Shown here piece after piece: positions 17,964-28,085 of a stretch of DNA of 64,000 nucleotides. The stretch spans positions 1 to 64,000 of the forward strand of contig NZ_SPNJ01000004.1 of assembly GCF_004563925.1 (NCBI RefSeq), written 5' to 3'. The notes beneath the pieces were generated by a model. It was not told where the DNA came from. It did no database searches and saw only the letters and a program-made list of their open reading frames with translations. The number at the start of each line of letters is the position of its first letter. The stretch's first letter is position 1. The DNA comes from Herbaspirillum sp. 3R11. GTDB lineage: Bacteria; Pseudomonadota; Gammaproteobacteria; Burkholderiales; Burkholderiaceae_D. The translations under genes were made by a program, and so were the position numbers.

Positions 17964-18395
17964 TCAGGCTGCTGCCGCCAGTTCGCGCGCAATCGCGGCG
18001 CGCAGCTTGGGCAGCAAGGCGGTACGTCCGGCGAGGGATGCAGCGGCACTATCGCGGCGCGCCTCGGCCCAGACCGGGCTGGGGAAATGCGCGTCGTCGA
18101 GGTAGCGGGGAATCACGTGCCAATGCACATGCGGCGTCATGTTGCCGAGGCTGGCGACGTTGATTTTTTCGGGTTGCATGACTTCGCGCACGGCCGTTTC
18201 GACCGCCCACACCGCAGACATCACGGCGCTGCGGTCTGCCGGCGCGAGATCCGTCATTTCCTTGACGTGACCATTCCAGATCACGCGGCAGAAGCCGGGG
18301 TAAGCCGGCTCGTCGACCAGCACGACGCGCAAGCTGCCGCTGTTGAACAGCAGCTCGCCGCCGTCGCCGTCGCACAAATCGCAGGCACTCGTCAT
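17964..18395 (-). CDS. HIT-family nucleotide hydrolase/transferase
   Basis: A 143-aa histidine-triad protein. The catalytic motif HVHWHVIPR lies near residue 90 and an N-terminal CDLC pair could bind zinc. HIT proteins cleave nucleotide phosphoramidates or dinucleoside polyphosphates. The ATG is 2 nt after the stop of the large FAD protein, so the two are probably translationally coupled. The exact substrate is unknown. Confidence 0.92.
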   Translation of the reverse strand: MTSACDLCDGDGGELLFNSGSLRVVLVDEPAYPGFCRVIWNGHVKEMTDLAPADRSAVMSAVWAVETAVREVMQPEKINVASLGNMTPHVHWHVIPRYLDDAHFPSPVWAEARRDSAAASLAGRTALLPKLRAAIARELAAAA

Positions 18396-18397
18396 AC

Positions 18398-21300
18398 TTA
18401 CACCAGCACGCGTTCGATGCCGCCGTTGTTGGCGCGGGCCACGTAATCAGGCAACCAGTTTTCGCCGAGCAAATGCTTGGCCATTTCGACCACGATGTAA
18501 TCGGCGGTGGTGCCCGAATCTTCGTTGTAGCGCGACAAACCCTGGAAGCACGATGGGCAGGAAGTGAGAATCTTGACGTCGCCGTCGAAGCCATCCGCGC
18601 GCACCTTGTCGGCGCCCTTGCGCATTTCTTCTTCCTTGCGGAAGCGCACCTGGGTCGAGACATCCGGACGGCTCACGCCGAAGGTGCCCGACTCGCCGCA
18701 GCAGCGATCGTTCTTCTCGATCTTTTGCGCGTCAATGGTGGTGATCAGCGCGTTGACGGTCTTCAGCGGATCCTGCAACTTCATCGGGCTGTGGCAAGGG
18801 TCGTGGTACATGTAGCGGGTACCGGTGACGCCTTCCAGGCGCACGCCCTTCTCCAGCAGATATTCGTGGATGTCGATAATGCGGCAACCCGGGAAGATCT
18901 TCTCGAATTCATAACCCTGCAACTGGTCGTAGCAGGTACCGCAGGACACCACGACGGTCTTGATGTCGAGGTAGTTCAGCGTGTTCGCCATGCGATGGAA
19001 CAGCACGCGGTTGTCAGTGATGATCTTTTCGGCCTTGTCGAAATCGCCGCTGCCGCGTTGCGGATAACCGCAGCACAGGTAGCCTGGCGGCAATACGGTC
19101 TGCACGCCGACGTTCCACAGCATCGCCTGCGTGGCGAGGCCGACTTGCGAGAACAGACGCTCCGAACCACAACCCGGGAAGTAGAACACCGCTTCGGTTT
19201 CCGCCGTGGTGGTCTTCGGATCGCGGATGATCGGCACGATCTTGTCGTCTTCAATATCCAGCAAGGCGCGCGCAGTCTTCTTCGGCAGGTTGCCCGGCAT
19301 CTTCTTGTTGATGAAGTGGATCACCTGCTCCTTGATCGGCGCCTTGCCGACCGTGGCCGCAGGTTTCTGCGTCTGCTTGCGGGCGAACTTCTTGAAGATG
19401 TCGTTGCCCAGGCGCTGCGCCTTGAAGCCCCAATCGGTCATCACCTTGCGCGTGGCGTTGATGGTGGCCGGATCGGTCGCGTTGAGGAAGAACATCGCCG
19501 CGGTGGTACCTGGATTGAACGACTTCTTGCCCATCTTGCGCAGCAGATTGCGCATGTTCATCGAGACGTCGCCGAAGTCGATGTCGACCGGGCAAGGCGT
19601 CACGCACTTGTGGCAGACGGTGCAATGGTCGGCGACGTCTTCGAACTCTTCCCAATGCTTGATCGACACGCCGCGGCGGGTCTGCTCTTCGTACAGGAAC
19701 GCTTCGACCAGCAACGAGGTCGCCAGGATTTTATTCCGCGGCGAGTACAGCAGGTTGGCGCGCGGCACGTGGGTCGCACACACCGGTTTGCACTTGCCGC
19801 AACGCAGGCAGTCCTTGACGCTGTTGGCGATGGCGCCGATATCGCTTTGCTGCATGATCAGCGATTCGTGGCCCATCAGGCCGAAGGACGGCGTATAGGC
19901 GTTGGACAGGTCGGCTTCAAAGCCGGGCAGGTTCAGCAGCTTGCCCTTGTTGAAACGGCCTTCCGGATCGACGCGTAATTTGTAGTCGCGGAATTCGCTG
20001 ATTTCATCTTCGGTCAGGAATTCGAGCTTGGTGATGCCGATGCCGTGCTCGCCGGAAATCACGCCGTCCAGCGAACGCGCCAGCGCCATGATGCGCGCCA
20101 CGGCTTCGTGAGCATCCTGCAGCATCTGGTAGTGATCGGAGTTGACCGGCAAGTTGGTGTGCACGTTGCCGTCGCCGGCATGCATGTGCAGCGCCACGAA
20201 CACGCGTCCGCGCAGCACGCGCTTGTGGACTGCGTTGCACTCTTCGAGGATCAGCTTGAATGCGCCGCCGCTGAAAATCTGACGCAGCTGCGCGCGCACT
20301 TCCTGCTTCCACGACACGCGCACGGTGCGGTCCTGCACGACGTGAAACACGTTGGCGTCAGGCTGGTCGAGCAAGCGCTGGTCGAATACCGGCAACAACT
20401 TGTCGAGACCCAGCGCGGCCATTTCATCCTTGGCCGCGCTCAACGGCTTGTCGAGATTGGCCAGCAGATAGGTCCAGCGCGCCTGGGTCCTGGCAATCAG
20501 GTCTTCAGCCTGATGCACGCGGTCTTCCAGCATTTCCGCAGCGGGAATGTCTTCGCCTTCGGCGTCGTCGCTCTTGCCCAGCGGCAGATTGCCCTTGACG
20601 AAGAAAGCGTTGAGCTCTTCCAGGAATTGCAGCTTGTTCTTGATCGACAGTTCGATGTTGATGCGCTCGATGCCGTCGGTGTACTCACCCATGCGCGGCA
20701 GCGGAATCACTACGTCTTCGTTGATCTTGAAGGCGTTGGTGTGCTTGGCGATGGCGGCGGTGCGCGAACGGTCGAGCCAGAACTTCTTGCGCGCTTCCGG
20801 GCTGATCGCGACGAAACCTTCGCCGACGCGATTGTTGGCCATGCGGATCACTTCCGAGGCGGCTTGCGCCACGGCGTTTTCGTCGTCGCCCACGATGTCG
20901 CCGATCAGCACCATCTTCGGCAACACGCCGCGTTTGGACTTGGTGGCGTAGCCGACTGCGCGCAGATAGCGCTCGTCCAGATGCTCCAGGCCGGCCAGGA
21001 TGGCGCCGCCCTTTTTGGTTTCGGCGTCGAGGTAATTCTTGATTTCAACGATCGACGGAATCGCCTCACGCGCCTGACCGAAGAACTCGAGGCAGACGGT
21101 ACGCGTCTGCTTCGGCATCTTGTGCAGGATCCAGCGCGCCGAAGTGATCAGGCCGTCGCAACCTTCTTTCTGAATACCAGGCAAACCCGAGAGGAATTTG
21201 TCGGTGACGTCTTTGCCCAGGCCTTCCTTGCGGAACTTGCGGCCGGCGATCTCGAGGATTTCGGTTTTGAAGACGTCGGTCTTCTGGCCTTTTTCGCCGG

Positions 21301-22408
21301 GATGCGACCACTCCAGCTTGAAGCTTGCCAGTTCGACGTCGTGGATCTTGCCGAGGTTGTGATCCAGGCGCGTGACTTCGAGCCAGTCGCCTTGCGGATC
21401 GACCATGCGCCAGCTGGCCAGGTTGTCGAGCGCGGTGCCCCACAATACGGCCTTCTTGCCGCCGGCGTTCATGGCGACGTTGCCGCCGATGCACGACGCT
21501 TCAGCCGAGGTAGGGTCGACCGCGAACACGAAGCCGGCTTTTTCAGCGGCGTCCGAGACGCGCTTGGTGACCACACCGGCGCCGGAATAAATCGTGGCGT
21601 ATGGCTTGTCGAGGCCAGGCAGGACTTCCATCTCGACGGCGCCAAGCTGCTCCAGCTTTTCGGTATTGATGACGGCCGACATCGGCGTCAGCGGAATCGC
21701 GCCGCCGGTGTAACCGGTGCCGCCGCCGCGCGGGATGATGGTCAGACCAAGTTCGATACAGGCCTTGACCAGGCCGGCCATCTCGTCTTCGCTGTCGGGT
21801 GTCAGCACGACGAACGGATACTCGACGCGCCAGTCGGTGGCGTCGGTCACGTGCGAGACGCGCGACAGGCCGTCGAACTTGATGTTGTCCTTGGCGGTAT
21901 AGCGGCCCAGAACCTTGGTGGCGCGCTTGCGCAGGTCGTAGGTGTGCTTGAATTCTTCGCCGAAATCAGCGATGGCCTTGCGTGCCGCCTTGATCAGCAG
22001 CTCGACATTGGCGCTGCGGCGCGCAGTATCAGCAGCCGCGGCATCGCCCGATTCGGACTGATTGACGTCGATGCGGCGCTTGTCCACTTCGGCCAGGCGA
22101 TGGTGCAAGGCTTCGATCAATGCAGCGCGACGCTTGGGATTGTCCAGCATGTCGTCCTGCAGATACGGGTTGCGGCGCACCACCCAGATGTCGCCCAGCA
22201 CCTCGTAAAGCATGCGTGCGGATCGACCGGTCTGGCGCTTGCTGCGCAACTCGTCGAGCACGCGCCACGCGTCTTCGCCCAACAGCCGAATCACGATTTC
22301 ACGGTCGGAGAACGAGGTGTAGTTATAGGGAATTTCGCGCAAGCGCGTGGGGCTGGCACCTTGCGGTGCGTCAGTGAGCAAAGCCTGGATTTTTGCGGGG
22401 GCGTTCAT
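18398..22408 (-). CDS. Giant FAD/Fe-S dehydrogenase (YdiJ/GlcD-GlcF-like fusion)
   Basis: A 1336-aa multidomain flavoprotein. In order: an N-terminal extension of about 200 aa of unassigned type (I recall DUF3683 being attached to such proteins); an FAD-binding PCMH domain ([16 protein letters not shown], about residue 240); an FAD-oxidase C-terminal domain ([23 protein letters not shown]); two 4Fe-4S sites ([25 protein letters not shown]); and two CCG repeats ([32 protein letters not shown]). It resembles E. coli YdiJ, a D-2-hydroxyacid dehydrogenase, with an extra N-terminal part. It probably oxidises a D-2-hydroxyacid into the quinone pool, which fits its linkage to ubi genes. The substrate is not known. 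Confidence 0.92.
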   Translation of the reverse strand: MNAPAKIQALLTDAPQGASPTRLREIPYNYTSFSDREIVIRLLGEDAWRVLDELRSKRQTGRSARMLYEVLGDIWVVRRNPYLQDDMLDNPKRRAALIEALHHRLAEVDKRRIDVNQSESGDAAAADTARRSANVELLIKAARKAIADFGEEFKHTYDLRKRATKVLGRYTAKDNIKFDGLSRVSHVTDATDWRVEYPFVVLTPDSEDEMAGLVKACIELGLTIIPRGGGTGYTGGAIPLTPMSAVINTEKLEQLGAVEMEVLPGLDKPYATIYSGAGVVTKRVSDAAEKAGFVFAVDPTSAEASCIGGNVAMNAGGKKAVLWGTALDNLASWRMVDPQGDWLEVTRLDHNLGKIHDVELASFKLEWSHPGEKGQKTDVFKTEILEIAGRKFRKEGLGKDVTDKFLSGLPGIQKEGCDGLITSARWILHKMPKQTRTVCLEFFGQAREAIPSIVEIKNYLDAETKKGGAILAGLEHLDERYLRAVGYATKSKRGVLPKMVLIGDIVGDDENAVAQAASEVIRMANNRVGEGFVAISPEARKKFWLDRSRTAAIAKHTNAFKINEDVVIPLPRMGEYTDGIERINIELSIKNKLQFLEELNAFFVKGNLPLGKSDDAEGEDIPAAEMLEDRVHQAEDLIARTQARWTYLLANLDKPLSAAKDEMAALGLDKLLPVFDQRLLDQPDANVFHVVQDRTVRVSWKQEVRAQLRQIFSGGAFKLILEECNAVHKRVLRGRVFVALHMHAGDGNVHTNLPVNSDHYQMLQDAHEAVARIMALARSLDGVISGEHGIGITKLEFLTEDEISEFRDYKLRVDPEGRFNKGKLLNLPGFEADLSNAYTPSFGLMGHESLIMQQSDIGAIANSVKDCLRCGKCKPVCATHVPRANLLYSPRNKILATSLLVEAFLYEEQTRRGVSIKHWEEFEDVADHCTVCHKCVTPCPVDIDFGDVSMNMRNLLRKMGKKSFNPGTTAAMFFLNATDPATINATRKVMTDWGFKAQRLGNDIFKKFARKQTQKPAATVGKAPIKEQVIHFINKKMPGNLPKKTARALLDIEDDKIVPIIRDPKTTTAETEAVFYFPGCGSERLFSQVGLATQAMLWNVGVQTVLPPGYLCCGYPQRGSGDFDKAEKIITDNRVLFHRMANTLNYLDIKTVVVSCGTCYDQLQGYEFEKIFPGCRIIDIHEYLLEKGVRLEGVTGTRYMYHDPCHSPMKLQDPLKTVNALITTIDAQKIEKNDRCCGESGTFGVSRPDVSTQVRFRKEEEMRKGADKVRADGFDGDVKILTSCPSCFQGLSRYNEDSGTTADYIVVEMAKHLLGENWLPDYVARANNGGIERVLV

Positions 22409-22495
22409 TAATTTTGGAAAAAAATCTGCTGCCGGATATGCATTTTATCTTATTGCCGTCGCTCGCGAGGGAATGCCCTTACTTTCGGAAGAACA

Positions 22496-22533
22496 ATGCG
22501 AAATGGTTCTTATTTGCGAAAAATCGCTACAAT
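22496..22533 (+). promoter_or_regulatory. Fur-like box and promoter before the ZIP gene
   Basis: AATGCGAAATGGTTCTTATT closely resembles the Fur boxes I know from betaproteobacteria (AATGATTCTTATT type). A -10-like TACAAT follows at 22528-22533, so a bound repressor would block the -35 region. The match is by eye; a zinc regulator (Zur) is the main alternative. Confidence 0.5.
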
Positions 22534-22661
22534 TGAGGCGATTTCCGCATCGCAACATAGTCGTCGCTATTGAATCAATAAATACAATCAATTTTTAAAT
22601 ATTGATCGTATAAATCTATTATTGACGCATCCCGACCTTTCCTTCGCCAACGGAGAATGCT

Positions 22662-22739
22662 ATGTTGCAATTACTGATTACCGAAATTCTGGAAAATCTA
22701 GCCATCACCCTCGCCGAATACGCCGAGTGCAAAGCTTAG
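22662..22739 (+). CDS. Possible 25-aa upstream ORF before the ZIP gene
   Basis: ATG with a good GGAG at 22652-22655. The product begins MLQLLITEILENLAITLAEY and could form an amphipathic helix. It ends 38 nt before the ZIP start. Size, ribosome site and placement suggest a leader or regulatory peptide, but a chance ORF cannot be excluded without conservation data. Confidence 0.4.
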   Translation: MLQLLITEILENLAITLAEYAECKA

Positions 22740-22777
22740 GACAGCCATCCGCCAATCCGATCCCGAGGATGACTGCC

Positions 22778-23725
22778 ATGATACAAGCCCAATTGCGCGA
22801 ACAATTCCCTGTCGAATCGACACCCGTAGTCCCTCCTTCCCAACCCGGATTCTGGGCCGGCCTGCGCTTGCGCCAGATCGCCATGCTGGCGGTCGGACTG
22901 GTGTTCGTCCTGGTCAAATCCTACGAAAGCCTGCAGGCCTTTTTCCTGGCCCATCCCGAAGTCAAGATGGCGCTGCTCGGCTCGTCCGCTGCGGCCGGAC
23001 TGACGGCGCTGGGCGCACTCGGGGTGCTGTTCACGCGGCGCATTTCCGAACGCACGCAAGATGTGCTGCTTGGTTACGGCGGCGGCATCATGCTGGCGGC
23101 CAGCGTGTTTTCGCTGATCATTCCGGCCATGAACCAGGCGCAGACACTGGGCTATGAAAAAACCGGCGCGGTGCTGCTGACCGCCACCGGCATCATGGCC
23201 GGCGGCCTGTTCGTGCTGGCGATCAACCATCTGATACCGCACCAGCATTTCATCGCGCCCAATCCGGCGATCCAGGCTATGCGCACCAGCCGCATCTGGA
23301 TGTTCGTGATGGCCGTGACGATCCACAATTTCCCCGAAGGCTTGGCGATCGGCGTGGGTTTCGGCGGCGACGATGTGGGCAAGGCGATTGCGCTGGCGAC
23401 CGGCATCGGTATCCAGGATATTCCGGAGGGGCTGGTAGTAGCGCTGGCCTTGCGCTCGCTCGGTTATTCGCCGTGGAAGTCGGCCGGAGCAGGCATCCTG
23501 TCCGGACTCGTGGAACCGATCGGCGGCGTGCTCGGCGCGCTCGCCACCGGCGTGTCGGCCACGGCCTTGCCATGGGCTTTGGCCGGCGCAGGCGGCGCGA
23601 TGCTGTTCGTGATCAGCCACGAAGTGATTCCGGAATCGCACCGGCAAGGCCATGAGACCCAGGCCACGCTCGGTCTGCTGGCCGGCTTCGTGACGATGAT
23701 GCTGCTCGATACGCTGCTAGGCTAG
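22778..23725 (+). CDS. ZIP-family divalent metal transporter
   Basis: A 315-aa inner-membrane ZIP protein with about eight spans. The two metal-binding helices are HNFPEGLAIGVGFGG and QDIPEGLVVALALRS, the second having Gln-Asp where ZupT has His. The start at 22778 is favoured by GAGGA 8 nt upstream; an in-frame ATG at 22769 is possible. ZIP proteins import Zn2+, Fe2+ or Mn2+. A Fur-like box upstream suggests iron involvement. The gene overlaps the convergent YqaA-like gene by 9 nt at the 3' end. Confidence 0.92.
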   Translation: MIQAQLREQFPVESTPVVPPSQPGFWAGLRLRQIAMLAVGLVFVLVKSYESLQAFFLAHPEVKMALLGSSAAAGLTALGALGVLFTRRISERTQDVLLGYGGGIMLAASVFSLIIPAMNQAQTLGYEKTGAVLLTATGIMAGGLFVLAINHLIPHQHFIAPNPAIQAMRTSRIWMFVMAVTIHNFPEGLAIGVGFGGDDVGKAIALATGIGIQDIPEGLVVALALRSLGYSPWKSAGAGILSGLVEPIGGVLGALATGVSATALPWALAGAGGAMLFVISHEVIPESHRQGHETQATLGLLAGFVTMMLLDTLLG

Positions 23726-24208
23726 CCAGTTCGCGATGCCGCGCCAGAAACCGTCCGGTACGTTGAGCAACAGCCAGGTCATGAACAGATAGCGCAGGAA
23801 TTTGCCGATCATCATGTAAAACACCGACGGCCAGAACGGCAGCTTCAGCCAGCCGGCCAACGTGCAAATCGGATCGCCGACGCCCGGCAGCCAGGCCAGC
23901 AGCATGGTCTTGGGGCCGAAGCGTTCCAACCAGTGGAACCAGCGGCTGCTGCGTTCACGCGCAAAGGTCTGCTTGGCGCCGTAACCCATCCAGTAATCCA
24001 CCATTCCTCCCAGCGTATTGCCCACCGTTGCCACCAGAATGACCGGCCAGAACATGTCGGCGTTGGCCTTGATAACCGCAAACACGGCCGGCTCCGAGCC
24101 GAGCGGCAGCAATGTCGCCGAGATGAAGCTGATGAAAAATACCGACGTCAGCCCGACGCTCGGTACGGCAAGGAAGTTCAGCAACCACAAAATGGCGGAT
24201 TCAATCAT
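23717..24208 (-). CDS. YqaA-family (DedA/SNARE-associated-like) membrane protein
   Basis: A 163-aa inner-membrane protein with four hydrophobic segments. ISFISATLLPLGSEP, VGNTLGGMVDYWMG and WLPGVGDPICTLAGWL match the YqaA branch of the DedA-like superfamily. DedA relatives act in lipid carrier recycling; YqaA itself has no firm role. It is monocistronic, divergent from ilvA, and overlaps the ZIP gene tail-to-tail. Confidence 0.88.
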   Translation of the reverse strand: MIESAILWLLNFLAVPSVGLTSVFFISFISATLLPLGSEPAVFAVIKANADMFWPVILVATVGNTLGGMVDYWMGYGAKQTFARERSSRWFHWLERFGPKTMLLAWLPGVGDPICTLAGWLKLPFWPSVFYMMIGKFLRYLFMTWLLLNVPDGFWRGIANWLA

Positions 24209-24325
24209 GCAGACAAGATAAGCAGGAGTGGTGGGAGAAAATTGACGCGCATTAGCGCTGTTTGACTGCAGATGACAGCAAAAGCGAATTCTTCAAGCGG
24301 AAAAAAACCGGCGTTTCATATGCTG

Positions 24326-24368
24326 CATCCGCATGCGGATATAAGCCTGTCAGTCGCCTCCATTATAA
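24326..24368 (+). promoter_or_regulatory. ilvA promoter region with 14-bp perfect palindrome
   Basis: A perfect palindrome ATCCGCATGCGGAT (24326-24339) lies where the -35 element would be, and a consensus -10 TATAAT is at 24363-24368, about 100 nt before ilvA. No good -35 hexamer is seen, which is typical of an activator-dependent or repressor-occluded promoter. The bound protein is unknown. Confidence 0.55.
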
Positions 24369-24466
24369 TGATCAGTTCGCCGCGCCCCTGCGTTTCCCGA
24401 TCTGCCATCGGAAAACAGCGTGAGAATCGCAGTCCCAAACTGCGCCAACCGTGCCTTTAGCTGACT

Positions 24467-25993
24467 ATGACCACCGATTATCTGCAAAAAATCCTTACCG
24501 CCCGTGTCTACGACGTTGCCGTTGAAACGCCGCTGGAAATTGCGAACACGCTGTCGCAACGGATGGAAAACCGGATTTACTTCAAACGTGAAGACATGCA
24601 GAGCGTGTTCAGCTTCAAGCTGCGCGGCGCGTACAACAAGATGGCGCACTTGCCGCCGGCGCAACTCAAGCGCGGCGTGATCTGCGCCTCGGCCGGCAAC
24701 CATGCGCAAGGCGTTGCACTGTCGGCGGCCAAGCTCGGCTGCCGCGCCGTGATCGTGATGCCGACCACCACGCCGTCCGTCAAGATCGAAGCCGTCAAAG
24801 GCCGTGGCGGTGAAGTCGTGTTGTTCGGCGACTCGTTCACCGACGCCTACAACCACGCACTGACGCTGGAAAAGAAACTCAAGCTGACCTTCGTCCATCC
24901 TTTCGATGATCCTTATGTCATCGCCGGCCAGGGTACCGTCGGCATGGAAATCCTGCGCCAGCACCCCGACCCGATCCACGCCATCTTCGTCGCCATCGGC
25001 GGCGGCGGCCTGATCTCCGGAATTGCCGCCTACGTCAAGGCGGTGCGGCCCGACATCAAGATCATCGGCGTGCAAACCACCGACTCCGACGCCATGGCGC
25101 GCAGCATCAAGGCCGGTCGCCGCATCACCCTGCCCGACGTCGGCCTGTTCTCGGACGGCACGGCGGTCAAGCTGGTCGGCGAAGAAACCTTCCGCATCAC
25201 GCGCGCGCTGGTGGACGACATCATCCTGGTCGACACCGACGCCGTGTGCACCGCGATCAAGGATATCTTCCAGGACACGCGCAGCATCGTCGAACCGGCC
25301 GGTGCACTGGCCGTGGCCGGCGCCAAGGCCTACATCGAACGCGCCAAGAACACCAAGAAGCCGATCAAGAATCAATCCCTGATCACCATCGCCTGCGGCG
25401 CCAACATGAACTTCGACCGCCTGCGTTTCGTCGCGGAAATGGCGGACGTCGGCGAGGCGCGCGAAGCGGTGTTCGCCGTGACGATTCCGGAAGAACACGG
25501 CAGCTTCAAACGCTTCTGCGAAGTGGTCGGCCCGCGCAACGTGACCGAGTTCAACTATCGCATCAGCGACGCCAAAGCGGCGCACATCTTCGTCGGCATC
25601 CAGACCAGCAGCGCCGACGAACCGGCCAAGATCGCCAAGACCTTCGAGAAGAACGGCTTCAGCACGCTCGACCTGACCCACGACGAACTGGCCAAGGTGC
25701 ACATCCGCCATCTGGTCGGCGGCAAGAGCTCGCTGGCACAGGACGAACTGCTGTATCGCTTTGAATTCCCCGAGCGTCCGGGCGCGCTGATGCGCTTCCT
25801 CAGCACCATGAATCCGAACTGGAACATCAGTCTGTTCCACTACCGCAACCAGGGCGGCGACGTCGGCCGCATCCTGGTCGGCCTGCAGGTGCCGAAGAAG
25901 GAAATGAAGACCTTCCGCGCCTTCCTCGACAATCTCGGCTATCGCCATTGGGATGAAAGCAAGAACCCGCTGTACAAACTGTTCCTGGGCTGA
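24467..25993 (+). CDS. ilvA: Threonine dehydratase (biosynthetic, allosteric)
   Basis: A 508-aa PLP enzyme deaminating threonine to 2-oxobutyrate for isoleucine synthesis. The PLP lysine lies in SFKLRGAYNKM (about residue 50), and the phosphate-binding glycine loop is IGGGGLISG. Two C-terminal ACT-like regulatory domains (from about residue 335; PEEHGSFKRFCE and FPERPGALMRFL) show the isoleucine-feedback biosynthetic form rather than the short catabolic one. No Shine-Dalgarno is evident before the ATG. Confidence 0.96.
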   Translation: MTTDYLQKILTARVYDVAVETPLEIANTLSQRMENRIYFKREDMQSVFSFKLRGAYNKMAHLPPAQLKRGVICASAGNHAQGVALSAAKLGCRAVIVMPTTTPSVKIEAVKGRGGEVVLFGDSFTDAYNHALTLEKKLKLTFVHPFDDPYVIAGQGTVGMEILRQHPDPIHAIFVAIGGGGLISGIAAYVKAVRPDIKIIGVQTTDSDAMARSIKAGRRITLPDVGLFSDGTAVKLVGEETFRITRALVDDIILVDTDAVCTAIKDIFQDTRSIVEPAGALAVAGAKAYIERAKNTKKPIKNQSLITIACGANMNFDRLRFVAEMADVGEAREAVFAVTIPEEHGSFKRFCEVVGPRNVTEFNYRISDAKAAHIFVGIQTSSADEPAKIAKTFEKNGFSTLDLTHDELAKVHIRHLVGGKSSLAQDELLYRFEFPERPGALMRFLSTMNPNWNISLFHYRNQGGDVGRILVGLQVPKKEMKTFRAFLDNLGYRHWDESKNPLYKLFLG

Positions 25994-26055
25994 TGCCGCC
26001 GAGGACGCAATAGAGATTTCAGAAGCGATTTCAGAAGCACGAAGGAAGCAAGACC

Positions 26056-26910
26056 ATGAATCACGCCAACACCAACGCCAGCAACTCGCCCGACACCTCG
26101 CCGCTGGGCAAGTCGTCCGCCTATCCGGACGCCTACGATCCGGCATTGCTGTTCCCGATTCCGCGCCAACCCAAACGCGACGAACTGGGTGTAACCGGCA
26201 CGCTGCCGTTCTTCGGCGTCGACATCTGGAATGCGTATGAAGTGTCATGGCTGAACCAGCGCGGCAAGCCGCAGATCGCCATCGCCACGTTCATGATCCT
26301 GGCCGATTCGCCCAACATCATCGAATCGAAGTCGTTCAAGCTGTATCTGAACTCCTTCAACCAGACCCGCCTCGATGACCAGCAGGCTTTGATCGCGCTG
26401 TTGCAGAAAGATCTGTCGGCGGCCGCCGGCGCCGGCGTACAGGTGACGCTGACCGAACCGGGCGCGTTTTCGGCCTTGCAGATGGGCGAGCTGAGCGGCA
26501 TGCTGCTCGATCGACTCGACATCGAAGTCGTCGATCACCATCCGGATCCGTCGTTGCTGTCGGCCAACCACGATGAAGCGATCGTCGAAGAAACGCTACT
26601 GTCGCATCTGCTCAAATCCAATTGCCCGGTCACCGGCCAGCCGGATTGGGGCAGCGTGCAGATTCATTACGTCGGCGCACCGATCAATCAGGAAGCGCTG
26701 CTGAAATACCTGATCGGTTTCCGCGAGCACAACGAATTCCACGAGCAATGCGTCGAGCGTATTTTCGTCGACGTACTGCGCCAGTGCCGTCCGCAAAAAT
26801 TGGCAGTCTATGCACGCTACACGCGTCGCGGCGGCCTCGACATCAATCCGTGGCGCAGCAATTTTTCGGCCGCGCGTGCACCTTCCAACCTGCGCAACGC
26901 GCGGCAGTAA
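26056..26910 (+). CDS. queF: NADPH-dependent 7-cyano-7-deazaguanine reductase
   Basis: A 284-aa two-domain (E. coli-type, YqcD) QueF that reduces preQ0 to preQ1 in queuosine biosynthesis. The nucleophilic Cys is in [12 protein letters not shown], followed by [19 protein letters not shown] and [17 protein letters not shown] precedes the ATG. It follows ilvA by 62 nt with no terminator visible, so the two may be co-transcribed, though they have no metabolic link. A terminator follows. Confidence 0.96.
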   Translation: MNHANTNASNSPDTSPLGKSSAYPDAYDPALLFPIPRQPKRDELGVTGTLPFFGVDIWNAYEVSWLNQRGKPQIAIATFMILADSPNIIESKSFKLYLNSFNQTRLDDQQALIALLQKDLSAAAGAGVQVTLTEPGAFSALQMGELSGMLLDRLDIEVVDHHPDPSLLSANHDEAIVEETLLSHLLKSNCPVTGQPDWGSVQIHYVGAPINQEALLKYLIGFREHNEFHEQCVERIFVDVLRQCRPQKLAVYARYTRRGGLDINPWRSNFSAARAPSNLRNARQ

Positions 26911-26916
26911 GTCTTC

Positions 26917-26951
26917 ACCGGCGGCGATTTTTCAGGCACCGCCGGTTTTTT
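26917..26951 (+). terminator. queF terminator
   Basis: ACCGGCGG and CCGCCGGT form an 8-bp stem around a 14-nt loop and run into six T. Confidence 0.88.
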
Positions 26952-27290
26952 GTTACAAAACCATTACATCGTGAAGCCTGCCGCGTAACGCTCTTCCCTC
27001 GCGGCAGGTGGCGTTTTCGCGCATTTCCTTCGCAACATTTTGAAACGATTTATCCGCATTGCATAAAACTTCTTGTGCAATGATCCGGTCTCACTCTCGA
27101 CTCCATCAGCACGCAATGCTCAACGCTCGTCCCGGGCATCGCCACGTCGATTTTTTTACGGCGAAGAAAGCTGGTCAGTTTCCTGCCGGCAGCAATCGCA
27201 TTTATCAATTTGGTTTGTGCAGCGCCGATTGCAATCGCCTGTCGACACCATCAACAAACAGTGACAAACAGTGAAATAGCCAATAAAAAT
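26952..27290. other. Intergenic region upstream of pagP
   Basis: No gene is supported in this 339-nt stretch. It contains a CATTGCA/TGCAATG inverted repeat with a 12-nt spacer (27057-27082). No convincing sigma70 promoter or PhoP box was recognised, although PagP expression is often PhoP-controlled in other bacteria. Confidence 0.5.
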
Positions 27291-27887
27291 ATGAGCCAAT
27301 TACTTTCCTCCCTTCGCTCCTCCCGCACCTTGCTCGCCGGCGCCTTCGCACTTGGCTGCGCTGTGACCTCGCTGCCCGCCATGGCGCAGCAGAGCGATGA
27401 ATTCAGCTGGTGGCAATCCATCAAGGATCACGCCTCGGAAATCGTCGACAAGGGCGACGACGCGATCTATGTGTCGGGACTGGCGCATCACGGGCGCAGC
27501 ACCTATACCAAGGAAAAGCTCGATCAGCTGAACGAACATGCCTGGGGGCTTGGCTACGGCAAGACCATGCGCAACGAGCGCGGCAACGACGAGTCGCTGT
27601 ACGGTTTCGTGATCAAGGATTCGCATCGCCACCCGCAAATCATGGCCGGTTACGCTTATGAATGGGTCTATCCGATCGGCCGCACACCGTTGGAAGTGGG
27701 CATCGGCGGCACCGCCATGCTGATGAGCCGTCAGGATTATTTCGGCGGCGTGCCATTCCCGGTGCCGCTGCCGCTGGCTTCGATCGGTACCAAGAAAGCC
27801 AAGGTCATGTTTGCTTATGTCCCGCGTTTCTCGTCGAACAAGAACAGCGGCGACGTATTGCTGGTTTTTGGTCGCATCGAGATGTAA
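27291..27887 (+). CDS. pagP: Lipid A palmitoyltransferase PagP
   Basis: A 198-aa outer-membrane beta-barrel enzyme that transfers palmitate from phospholipid to lipid A. A signal peptide ends at about AMAQ. The mature part matches PagP: LAHHGRSTYT, NEHAWGLGYGKT, FVIKDSHRHPQIMAGYAYEW (the Asp-Ser of the active site) and PLPLASIGTKKAKVMFAYVP; the catalytic His should be in the GLAHHG region. The start at 27291 has no clear ribosome site. Palmitoylation hardens the envelope against cationic peptides. It precedes ptsN by about 200 nt and is probably a separate unit. Confidence 0.88.
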   Translation: MSQLLSSLRSSRTLLAGAFALGCAVTSLPAMAQQSDEFSWWQSIKDHASEIVDKGDDAIYVSGLAHHGRSTYTKEKLDQLNEHAWGLGYGKTMRNERGNDESLYGFVIKDSHRHPQIMAGYAYEWVYPIGRTPLEVGIGGTAMLMSRQDYFGGVPFPVPLPLASIGTKKAKVMFAYVPRFSSNKNSGDVLLVFGRIEM

Positions 27888-27936
27888 TCCGGGCTGTCAT
27901 TTCAACCTGCGGCGTTTCGCCTGGTTCGCCTGTAAA

Positions 27937-27967
27937 GCAAGCCTGTCGCGCCGCTGCGGCGGCTTGC
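27937..27967 (+). terminator. Possible pagP terminator hairpin
   Basis: GCAAGCC and GGCTTGC pair, with an inner GCCGC/GCGGC stem. Only a weak CTTCTTCTC tract follows, so termination efficiency is doubtful. Confidence 0.4.
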
Positions 27968-28020
27968 CGGGCTTCTTCTCGACAATACTGTTGTTTGCAT
28001 TGAAGCAACGCCGGAATTCA

Positions 28021-28048
28021 TTGCGTAACTCCCAAAGAAGCCTATAAT
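28021..28048 (+). promoter_or_regulatory. ptsN promoter
   Basis: TTGCGT (28021-28026), a 16-nt spacer and a consensus TATAAT (28043-28048), 38 nt before the ptsN ATG. An ACAAAAG/CTTTTGT inverted repeat (28054-28082) lies between promoter and start. Confidence 0.65.
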
Positions 28049-28085
28049 CCTGCACAAAAGCCTATCTAGCGCCTTCTTTTGTGTC

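Noticed and set aside
20045-22411. 788-codon open frame antisense to the FAD/Fe-S dehydrogenase
   Set aside because: Same shadow effect; the minus strand carries complete cofactor motifs, the plus frame none.
24350-26248. 632-codon minus-strand frame across ilvA and queF
   Set aside because: It spans two well-supported genes and an intergenic gap, and its composition is typical of a shadow frame.
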